A stretch of 7,318 nucleotides of DNA from Acidobacteriota bacterium. GTDB taxonomy: Bacteria > Acidobacteriota > Terriglobia > Bryobacterales > JACQDG01. Where the stretch lies: NCBI GenBank assembly GCA_016201185.1, contig JACQDG010000398.1:1-7318 (forward strand), written 5' to 3'. Below, in pieces: positions 1 through 5,294 of this stretch. The notes under the pieces are model-generated. The model saw nothing but the letters and a program-made list of their open reading frames with translations. It ran no database searches and was not told the DNA's origin. Each line of letters opens with the position of its first letter. The stretch's first letter is position 1. The translations under genes and the position numbers were made by a program.

Positions 1-217
1 CCGCGCGGCCGGTGAAACGGTAGCAGATCGAGTAAATGCGGCGCGTGTGGAGCTTCACTAGGCCTTCCCAGGCGACTTCGTCTCCCCGCAGGCAACGGGT
101 GACGAGCGGGGCATCGAGGTCTAGTTCCAAGGCGCCACCGCTCCCCAGCTCAGGCCGGGGGGCCATGGTCACTACCTTCCAGCCGATCGACCCTGGCCAA
201 ACCAGACTTGCCGCCAT
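1..217 (-). CDS. ECF-family RNA polymerase sigma factor, N-terminal part (runs off the left edge)
   Basis: Reading leftwards from ATG at 217-215 gives 72 codons without a stop. Residues 38-71 contain LVTRCLRGDEVAWEGLVKLH followed by TRRIYSICYRFTGR, the typical start of sigma region 2 in ECF (group 4) sigma factors, which bind core RNA polymerase and direct it to stress or envelope-type promoters. The -10 and -35 reading parts (regions 2.4 and 4) lie outside the window, as would any anti-sigma gene further downstream. There are two in-frame starts: ATG at 217 with AGGAG 6 nt upstream, and ATG at 166 with GGAAGG 8 nt upstream. An in-frame stop at 235-233 excludes longer forms. I list the longer form, but the 166 start gives the more usual short N-terminus. 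The gene is divergent from the membrane protein gene at 441. The family call is firm; the regulon is unknown. Confidence 0.85.
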   Translation of the reverse strand, partial: MAASLVWPGSIGWKVVTMAPRPELGSGGALELDLDAPLVTRCLRGDEVAWEGLVKLHTRRIYSICYRFTGRA

Positions 218-298
218 GTGCTTCTCCTGCGCTCACCACGGCGCCCGTCCCCGGGCTCGCCGCCCATTGCGGAAGGTGGTTCGTCTTCCAATCTGAAG

Positions 299-324
299 TA
301 ACGAATTTGATCGGGCAAAAGTTC
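299..324 (-). promoter_or_regulatory. Possible ECF-type promoter upstream of the sigma gene
   Basis: On the minus strand GAACTT (324-319) is followed after 15 bp by CGTTA (303-299). This resembles the GGAACTT / CGTC-type boxes read by many ECF sigma factors, which often activate their own gene. It would give a leader of roughly 75 nt before the ATG at 217. The match is short and the -10 is imperfect, so this is only a candidate. Confidence 0.22.
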
Positions 325-364
325 ATTGGTTCTTTGGTATCTTTAAGTTCACGAGGGCGATAGC

Positions 365-401
365 GAGCCCGGCTAAGGGCCCGGTCGGGCGCTGCCGGCT
401 C
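365..401. repeat. Imperfect inverted repeat in the divergent spacer
   Basis: GAGCCCGGC (365-373) can pair with GCCGGCTC (394-401), leaving one C bulged. Inside the loop GCCC (379-382) can pair with GGGC (387-390). The structure would lie 40 bp before the start of the gene at 441, in its leader if transcription begins further left. No U-run follows, so it is not a standard terminator. It may be an RNA leader hairpin or just GC-rich chance pairing. Confidence 0.3.
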
Positions 402-440
402 CCCCTCGGCAAAGCGTATTCTACCCGAGATGCCGGCTAT

Positions 441-1487
441 ATGAGGCAGAAATCCCGCAGGTGGCTCCTGTTAGGGTTGGCCTTACTTATCTTGGCGGGG
501 TTGCTTATTGAGCGAATACGGACCAACCCTCAGTGGCGAACCTTCAGCGGTCGGGCCTTCCTCGAAAACCTGGTTTCCATTAGCTGGGGATGGGCGGTGC
601 TGGCGCTGGCCGCAATCTATACGACCTACCTAGTAAGAGCGTTGCGCTGGCGGCTGCTGATGCGCCCGGTGAAGCGGACCGCCCGATTGTGGACCATCTT
701 TTCCGCCACGGTGATCGGTTTTGCTGCCATCGGGATCTTTGGGAGGCCCGGCGAGATGGTCCGGCCCTACCTGGTGGCGCGCAAGGAAGGTGTGCCCGTT
801 TCCAGCCAAATGGCCGTGTGGGTGTTGGAGCGATGCTTTGACACTCTCACGGTGCTGGTCATCGTGGCGTTTGCGCTGAGCGACCTGGAAGCGGCCGGGT
901 TGAGGTCCAGCCCCACGCTGATCCGCGCCCTGAGCGTAGGCGGAAGCGTGGTGGCGTTCGCCGCCCTGGGCATTGTGATCTTGCTCGTGGGTATGCGGAA
1001 CTATGCTGATCAGACGGCCGGTTGGGTTCTCGAGCGGCTGCGCTTTCTGCCCCCGGCACGCTACCAATGGGTAGAGCACGGCACGCAGTCCTTTCTGCAA
1101 GGCTCCCGCGGCGTGCGCAGCTTGGGGGCTCTGGGAGTTTGCAGCCTCTATAGCGCGGCCCAGTGGGGTCTGATTGCCTTTTGCTACGCCGCCGTGTTCA
1201 ACTCCTTCAGCGGGGGTATGCGGCTGTCGGTGAGCGAAACACTGATCTTCATGGGCTGTGTCATGGCCGGCTCGTTCATTCAGGTTCCCGGCTTGGGTGG
1301 CGGTATCCAGGTGGCCTCCGTGCTGGTCCTGACAGAATTGTTTGCCGTGAAGCCGGAGGCGGCGGCTAGCATATCGCTGCTTATCTGGATATATACCTTT
1401 CTGGTGGTGGTGCCCCCGGCGGCGGGCCTTGCCTTTTACGAAGGGTGGAGTTGGAGCAAGCTGTGGCGGCTGGAGGCGGAGAGCTGA
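441..1487 (+). CDS. Flippase-like integral membrane protein, LPG-synthase TM / UPF0104 family
   Basis: This 348-aa protein is dominated by hydrophobic segments, about eight membrane spans: roughly residues 8-24, 50-66, 84-100, 125-146, 163-184, 227-253, 265-300 (probably two) and 308-332. It carries the family's signature stretch GRPGEMVRPYLVARKEGVP (101-119), followed by the LER at 129-131, and a glycine-rich VPGLGGGIQ segment (282-290) where relatives have PGG-G-E. The family (Pfam LPG_synthase_TM) corresponds to the membrane half of MprF, which flips charged phospholipids; the cytoplasmic aminoacyl-transferase half is absent here, so it is not a lysyl-phosphatidylglycerol synthase. A lipid or polyprenol-lipid transport role in the inner membrane is inferred only. 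The ATG at 441 fits the family N-terminus, although its ribosome site is weak. The gene ends one base before nrdR, implying one transcript. Confidence 0.88.
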   Translation: MRQKSRRWLLLGLALLILAGLLIERIRTNPQWRTFSGRAFLENLVSISWGWAVLALAAIYTTYLVRALRWRLLMRPVKRTARLWTIFSATVIGFAAIGIFGRPGEMVRPYLVARKEGVPVSSQMAVWVLERCFDTLTVLVIVAFALSDLEAAGLRSSPTLIRALSVGGSVVAFAALGIVILLVGMRNYADQTAGWVLERLRFLPPARYQWVEHGTQSFLQGSRGVRSLGALGVCSLYSAAQWGLIAFCYAAVFNSFSGGMRLSVSETLIFMGCVMAGSFIQVPGLGGGIQVASVLVLTELFAVKPEAAASISLLIWIYTFLVVVPPAAGLAFYEGWSWSKLWRLEAES

Positions 1488-1488
1488 G

Positions 1489-1974
1489 ATGAAATGCCCT
1501 TTCTGCGGTCATATCCAGGACCGCGTCGTCGATTCCCGAGAGAGCAAGGAAGGGGAGTCTGTTCGGCGGCGGCGAGAGTGCCTGGCCTGCCAGAAACGCT
1601 TCACCACTTACGAACGCACCGATGAAATCCCTTATATGGTGGTGAAGAAGGACGGGCGCCGGGAGCGCTTCGAGCGCCAAAAGATCCTGGCCGGCCTATT
1701 ACGGGCATGCGAGAAGCGGCCGGTCAGCATGGGGCGGCTGGAAGAACTTGTGGATGAGGTGGAAAGCCGCATGGCCGACTCCCCCGAACGGGAACTGGGA
1801 ACTGCCAAGATCGGCGAGCTTCTCATGGAGCGGCTGCGGCAGATCGACAAGGTGGCCTATGTGCGTTTCGCCTCGGTCTACCGGGATTTCCAGGATGAGC
1901 AGGAGTTCTTTAACGAACTGAAAACATTGATGAAACAGCAAAAGCGCAGCGGGGGTCGGGATCCCGTCGGCTAG
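1489..1974 (+). CDS. nrdR: Transcriptional repressor NrdR of ribonucleotide reductase genes
   Basis: This 161-aa protein has the usual full length. The N-terminal zinc ribbon has C3-P-F-C6 and C31-L-A-C34 with the hallmark RRRRECLAC and RFTTYER between and after. An ATP-cone domain follows at about residues 46-136 (VVKKDGRRERFERQKI ... VAYVRFASVYRDF), which senses ATP/dATP. NrdR is a cytoplasmic repressor that binds paired NrdR boxes before nrd operons and shuts off ribonucleotide reductase when dATP is high. The start at 1489 is chosen because it opens exactly at the zinc ribbon and has GGAG (1478-1481) 7 nt upstream; the frame is open back to 1429 but that part overlaps the previous gene and has no family similarity. 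It begins one base after the TGA of the membrane protein gene, suggesting translational coupling. No nrdA/B/J gene lies in the window, so its targets are elsewhere. Confidence 0.97.
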   Translation: MKCPFCGHIQDRVVDSRESKEGESVRRRRECLACQKRFTTYERTDEIPYMVVKKDGRRERFERQKILAGLLRACEKRPVSMGRLEELVDEVESRMADSPERELGTAKIGELLMERLRQIDKVAYVRFASVYRDFQDEQEFFNELKTLMKQQKRSGGRDPVG

Positions 1975-2098
1975 CTTGCCTCGCGGCATCTAAGTACTTT
2001 AATTTCAATATATTTTGGTTGATTCCTCAACTGTAAGATAACCTTTTCTTTCGGGTCGCCACGGGCCTGCTCTCCACACTTCCTTAACACAAATTCTC

Positions 2099-2127
2099 TT
2101 GCAAATCAGCGAGTTATGAAAGATAAT
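2099..2127 (+). promoter_or_regulatory. Candidate housekeeping promoter for the sigma-70 gene
   Basis: TTGCAA (2099-2104) is followed after exactly 17 bp by GATAAT (2122-2127). These match the TTGACA and TATAAT consensus at 4/6 and 5/6 positions. It sits in the AT-rich part of the spacer, and transcription would begin near 2134, leaving a leader of about 300 nt. The spacing and box quality make this the best candidate in the spacer. Confidence 0.5.
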
Positions 2128-2429
2128 AACAGCCGGGATATATCTCGACCGAGCAAGTTGAGGCTTTGGTTGGGATTCCTGGGGGGCGTTTAGCCTGGGC
2201 GGTTGGGCTGGCCCTCGGCCGTAAGTCATTGGCGTTTCGGTTGCTTCCAATTGAGCACAGCAGCAAGCGAGATGTAAGATTCCCGGCAGTCGAGGCAGGC
2301 CAAGGAGTGCCAAAAACATCGTGGTTTGGGCTGCGGGCGGGTTGTCGAAGCAGAATAGCTTTGCTTTTCAACAACCTGCAACCAACTGGCAGTTTGCGCC
2401 ATCATTAGAATTAGTGGGGCGCCGGCTGC

Positions 2430-2434
2430 GGAGG
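2430..2434 (+). promoter_or_regulatory. Ribosome binding site that fixes the GTG start of the sigma gene
   Basis: GGAGG lies 7 nt before GTG at 2442. The first in-frame ATG (2466) has no such site, so the GTG is the likely start. Confidence 0.75.
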
Positions 2435-2441
2435 TATCCGA

Positions 2442-3929
2442 GTGGATCGTTTTGATGAACATTTCATGCCCGAGCCGGGGGAAACCTTGGGCGTGTCCCT
2501 GGAGGATTCCTCAGCGTTCCTGGATGCGGACCTGCATGGCGTAGCGGGCCAGGAGTATCCGCAGGGCGCGGAGGAGTCCATCTACACGGACGACCCGGTG
2601 AGGGTTTATCTTCGCGAGATGGGCTCGGTGCCCTTGTTAACCCGGCAGGGCGAAGTGGATCTGGCTCGCCGCATGGAGCGGGGAAAGCTGCGGATGATGA
2701 AGGCCCTTTCCCGCTCGCCGCTGGTGCAGCAGATGATCCTCAGCATGTACGACGCCATCCGAAAGGGCGAACTGCAAGTGGAGCACCTCGTGGACCTGGG
2801 TGATCCGGAGGCCGACGAGGCCCTGAAGGAACGCCTGCGGACCAAGGTGCGCCACCAGTTCACCCGGATCGTGAACGCGAATCGTCGTCTGCTGACCCTC
2901 AATGCGCAACTGGTTTCCGCTCCCGTGCGGCAGGTGCATGTGCGGCGCCGGCTGAGCAGCAAGGTGGCACGGCATGAGGTGCTGCTCTCGAAGGCAATTC
3001 GGGAAGTACCGTTCTACGTGACCGAATGGAAGGACTTTGCCCGGGCGCTGGAGCGCGCCGCCGACGAGATCGCTGGTTTTGAGAAGGATCTGAAGAGGGT
3101 CGAGGCCAAGCCCAACGGCAAGAATTCGGCCCTGGCGCGGGAGTTCAAGCGCGAGATTCGAGACCGCGAGACCGCCGCTGGTTCCACGCTGGCCGAGATG
3201 CGCCACCTCCTGCAGATGGTGCACCAGGGCGAGATGGAAGGGGAGAGGGCTAAGAAGGCGCTGGTCGAGGCCAACCTGCGGCTGGTGGTTTCCGTGGCTA
3301 AGAAGTACGTGAATCGCGGCCTGCATTTGCTGGACCTGATCCAGGAGGGCAACATCGGGCTGATGCGCGCGGCCGACAAGTTCGAATACCGCCGCGGGTA
3401 CAAGTTCTCTACCTACGCCACATGGTGGATCCGTCAGGCCATTACCCGGGCCATCGCGGACCAGTCGAGGACCATCCGCATCCCGGTGCACATGAACGAG
3501 AGCATGAACAAGTTCCTGCGCGCCTCCCGGGAGCTGGAGAAGGAGCTGGGCCGGACGCCGACCAACGACAAGCTGAAGACCATCTCCCGGGACCCGGTGT
3601 CGCTGGAGACGCCGGTGGGCCGGGACGGGGAATCGGCGCTCGGCGATCTGCTGGAGGACCGCTGGGTCGGCTCGCCCGTGGACGCGGTGATCGAGGGCAA
3701 CGTCCGCGACGAGACGGCCGGCGTGCTGAAGACGCTCTCGCCGAAGGAAGAGAAGGTCATCCGCATGCGCTTCGGGATCGGCTGCGACCGGGAGCACACG
3801 CTCGAGGAGATCGGCCAGGAGTTTGACGTGACCCGCGAGCGTATCCGCCAGATTGAGGCCAAGGCGCTGCGGCAGCTCCGCGGGCCAGAGCGCGCCCGCC
3901 GCCTGCGGGCCTTGATGGCCGCGCGGTAA
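2442..3929 (+). CDS. rpoD: Primary-type RNA polymerase sigma-70 factor (RpoD-like) with shortened sigma-3 domain
   Basis: This 495-aa protein recruits core RNA polymerase to promoters. Region 1.2 is at about 51-84 (DDPVRVYLREMG). A non-conserved helical spacer fills about 85-265. Region 2 is at about 268-350, with GLHLLDLIQEGNIGLM and YKFSTYATWWIRQAITR; the -10 readers Y325, W328/W329, Q332 and T335 are all present. H350 and E353 of region 3.0 (extended -10 contact) are kept. Region 4 is at about 425-490, with the -35 helix VTRERIRQIEAKAL. A full region 1.1 is not evident. The oddity is region 3: after ELGRTPT (368-374) the usual 24 residues before the conserved proline are reduced to ten (NDKLKTISRD), so about 14 residues of the sigma-3 domain are missing in frame. 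Codons from about 3481 onward end almost only in G or C, unlike the first part. It may be the main sigma factor or a second, RpoD-like paralogue; the rest of the genome would decide. Confidence 0.9.
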   Translation: MDRFDEHFMPEPGETLGVSLEDSSAFLDADLHGVAGQEYPQGAEESIYTDDPVRVYLREMGSVPLLTRQGEVDLARRMERGKLRMMKALSRSPLVQQMILSMYDAIRKGELQVEHLVDLGDPEADEALKERLRTKVRHQFTRIVNANRRLLTLNAQLVSAPVRQVHVRRRLSSKVARHEVLLSKAIREVPFYVTEWKDFARALERAADEIAGFEKDLKRVEAKPNGKNSALAREFKREIRDRETAAGSTLAEMRHLLQMVHQGEMEGERAKKALVEANLRLVVSVAKKYVNRGLHLLDLIQEGNIGLMRAADKFEYRRGYKFSTYATWWIRQAITRAIADQSRTIRIPVHMNESMNKFLRASRELEKELGRTPTNDKLKTISRDPVSLETPVGRDGESALGDLLEDRWVGSPVDAVIEGNVRDETAGVLKTLSPKEEKVIRMRFGIGCDREHTLEEIGQEFDVTRERIRQIEAKALRQLRGPERARRLRALMAAR

Positions 3930-3934
3930 ACTTC

Positions 3935-3964
3935 GCAGGTCCCCGCCGCCCGGCGGGGACCTGC
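3935..3964 (+). terminator. Perfect 13-bp hairpin after the sigma gene, probable terminator
   Basis: GCAGGTCCCCGCC (3935-3947) and GGCGGGGACCTGC (3952-3964) pair perfectly around a 4-nt loop, 5 nt after the TAA of the sigma gene. No U-run follows on either strand, so it is either a U-less terminator or a 3'-end protecting hairpin. Its position directly behind the stop codon supports a role in ending or stabilising the sigma transcript. Confidence 0.65.
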
Positions 3965-4161
3965 AGCCCACCCTCAGCGAAGGTTCTTCACAGATCCGCC
4001 ATCGGGCATGTACTTCACACGCTGTTCAGATCGAGGCCAGAGTTGTTCCCATACCTTTGGTCCTCTTTCCGCCCCTCGGGGGCAGCTCTCTCACCCTCGC
4101 ACGCGAGGAACGTGTGCGAATGCAGGCAGGGACGGCCGTGACGCCTCGGCTGATGGGAGGC

Positions 4162-4190
4162 TTCCGCACGGCGAAGCACCGCAGTATAAT
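4162..4190 (+). promoter_or_regulatory. Promoter of the TPR protein gene
   Basis: A perfect TATAAT (4185-4190) lies 28 nt before the ATG at 4219. Seventeen bp upstream is TTCCGC (4162-4167), a poor -35 box. Transcription would start near 4197, giving a leader of about 20 nt that contains just the strong ribosome site. Confidence 0.55.
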
Positions 4191-4218
4191 ACCGGGCGCG
4201 GTAAGGGAGGAAATTGCC

Positions 4219-5130
4219 ATGAAGCTGTTCGTACTAAGCTTAGCGGTACTCTTCGTCGCCGGACCCCTGGTCGCGGCGGAGGATATGGAGACTGCGTTCC
4301 AAAGCCTTAAAGAAACAGTGGAATCGAAGAAGGACGCCGCCGAGATAAAGAAACAGGCGGCGGAAACGTGCGCGCTGGCGCGCGAGATGATCGCGGGGGC
4401 CACTTCGGAAAGCGACATGGATAAGGCGCGGGTAAAGCGCGCGCGCGAAATCGAGCTATACACGGAATACGCTCTTTATGCCACCGCTGTCTCAGCCCCA
4501 CACGCGACGGCGATAGACCTGCTTTCAACCCTCGAGCAGCAGAATCCCAAGAGCAAGTACCTGGATGAAGGCTACTTGCGGTACTTCCAGGCGTTGAGCC
4601 AAACGGGCGCCGCGTCGAAGATCCCGGCCATCGCCGAGAAGGCCCTCCCGAACTTTCCCAACAACGAGGACCTGCTGTTGGTGCTGGCCGATACGGCGAT
4701 AAACCGCAAGCAATACGACCGCGCGCTGGGCTACGCCAAGCGTGTGGTAGCGGCCGTCGACAAGCACAAAAAACCCGAAACCATGGCCGCGGCCGACTGG
4801 GAGAAGAAGCGGGGCACGGTGCTGGGCCACGGCCACTGGATCGCTGGCGTGGTTTACTACGATAAGAGCCAGTTCTATCAGGCCGACAAGGAATTGCGCG
4901 CGGCGCTGCCCTTCATCAAAGGCAACGATGCGATGCTGGGGCCGGCGCTGTTCGATCTGGGCGTGGCGAACTTTCAGCTCGGCAAGATGATGATGAAGAA
5001 GGCGCAGGTGCTCGAAGCGGCAAAGTTCAGCGAGCAGGCGGCCGCCGTCAAGGGTTATTCGCAAGCGCAGATGGCGGCGCATAACGCGCTGGAAATGAAA
5101 ACCGAGGCCGGGAGGATGGGGGCCCGCTAG
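4219..5130 (+). CDS. Secreted tetratricopeptide-repeat protein of unknown function
   Basis: This is a 303-aa protein. The start at 4219 has GGGAGG 8 nt upstream and opens on a clear signal peptide: KL, a hydrophobic core FVLSLAVLFVAGPLV, then a likely cleavage after VAA (residue 20). The open frame extends back to 4057, but that part lies before the promoter. The mature protein is helical. Residues 28-85 are rich in charged residues and Ala, and TPR-like units are visible at about 115-146, 149-182 (NNEDLLLVLADTAINRKQYDRAL), 200-235 and 237-275 (LFDLGVANFQLGK). TPR arrays are protein-binding scaffolds, so an envelope or periplasmic partner-binding role is inferred; no catalytic motif is seen. 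The gene has its own promoter and appears monocistronic, flanked by the sigma gene's hairpin and a convergent symporter gene. I do not recognise a named family. Confidence 0.85.
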   Translation: MKLFVLSLAVLFVAGPLVAAEDMETAFQSLKETVESKKDAAEIKKQAAETCALAREMIAGATSESDMDKARVKRAREIELYTEYALYATAVSAPHATAIDLLSTLEQQNPKSKYLDEGYLRYFQALSQTGAASKIPAIAEKALPNFPNNEDLLLVLADTAINRKQYDRALGYAKRVVAAVDKHKKPETMAAADWEKKRGTVLGHGHWIAGVVYYDKSQFYQADKELRAALPFIKGNDAMLGPALFDLGVANFQLGKMMMKKAQVLEAAKFSEQAAAVKGYSQAQMAAHNALEMKTEAGRMGAR

Positions 5131-5191
5131 GCGAGCTCTCCCGCTTCGCGGTTCAATGCTTTCAGCGAGCAAGGGCACGCCGAACCCGGCT

Positions 5192-5208
5192 GTACCGCTT
5201 GGCGGTGC
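5192..5208 (+). terminator. Weak hairpin behind the TPR gene, doubtful terminator
   Basis: GTACCGC (5192-5198) pairs with GCGGTGC (5202-5208) through seven pairs, one of them G-U, with a TTG loop. Only scattered T residues follow. It is the only hairpin between the converging genes, but it is short and may be chance. Confidence 0.2.
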
Positions 5209-5211
5209 TTA

Positions 5212-5294
5212 GCGGCTTGTACCTGCTGGATCTGATCCAGGAGGGCAACATCGGCCGCGCGGTAATCCCGCCCAAGAAGCACCGCCTCAAGTAG
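5212..5294 (+). pseudogene. Remnant of a sigma-70 gene (region 2.2)
   Basis: Bases 5212-5254 match 3316-3358 of the intact sigma gene at 38 of 43 positions, with 23 identical bases at 5232-5254. In the matching frame 5211-5255 reads SGLYLLDLIQEGNIG, against RGLHLLDLIQEGNIG in the intact protein. LLDLIQEGNIG is the core-binding region 2.2 hallmark of primary sigma factors. To the right the similarity stops abruptly: the frame continues as RAVIPPKKHRLK and ends at TAG 5292-5294, inside the end of the convergent symporter gene. To the left there is no clear homology and no start signal. The differences fall mostly at synonymous positions, which suggests origin from a different, functional sigma gene rather than a recent copy of the neighbour. 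It cannot encode a working sigma factor. Confidence 0.6.

Larger units (their letters stand above)
1975..2441. other. 467-bp non-coding spacer and probable rpoD leader
   Basis: No convincing gene lies here on either strand: open frames are short, lack ribosome sites and have no protein-like pattern. The first part (about 1985-2140) is clearly richer in A and T than the flanking DNA, as expected for a promoter region, and holds the TTGCAA/GATAAT promoter. The rest (about 2135-2441) would be an untranslated leader of about 300 nt for the sigma gene. I see no strong hairpin, tRNA-like or riboswitch-like core in it. No clear terminator for nrdR is present; only a short palindrome CGGGATCCCG (1957-1966) lies inside the end of that gene. 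Confidence 0.6.

Noticed and set aside
36..296. Plus-strand frame of 86 codons opposite the ECF sigma gene
   Set aside because: It has an Arg/Ser/Pro-rich composition typical of an antisense shadow; the minus strand encodes a recognisable sigma region 2.
1957..1966. Palindrome CGGGATCCCG as a terminator of nrdR
   Set aside because: It lies inside the coding region, has no loop and is not followed by a U-run.
2251..2280. Second promoter candidate TTGAGC-18-TAAGAT before the sigma gene
   Set aside because: Both boxes match only 4/6 and the spacing is 18; the pair at 2099-2127 is better, though a second start cannot be excluded.
2166..2408. Possible 80-aa gene in the spacer before the sigma gene
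   Set aside because: It has a TTG start, no ribosome site, and no protein-like pattern or family resemblance; it lies in the probable leader.
2637..3971. Long open frame of 444 codons on the minus strand across the sigma gene
   Set aside because: It mirrors the sigma-70 coding frame in GC-rich DNA, is rich in His, Pro, Leu and Gln without any family pattern, and the plus-strand gene is certain.
4095..4108. Palindrome CCTCGC-AC-GCGAGG before the TPR gene
   Set aside because: The loop is too short for an RNA hairpin, it lies far upstream of the TATAAT box, and a 6-bp arm is expected by chance in GC-rich DNA.
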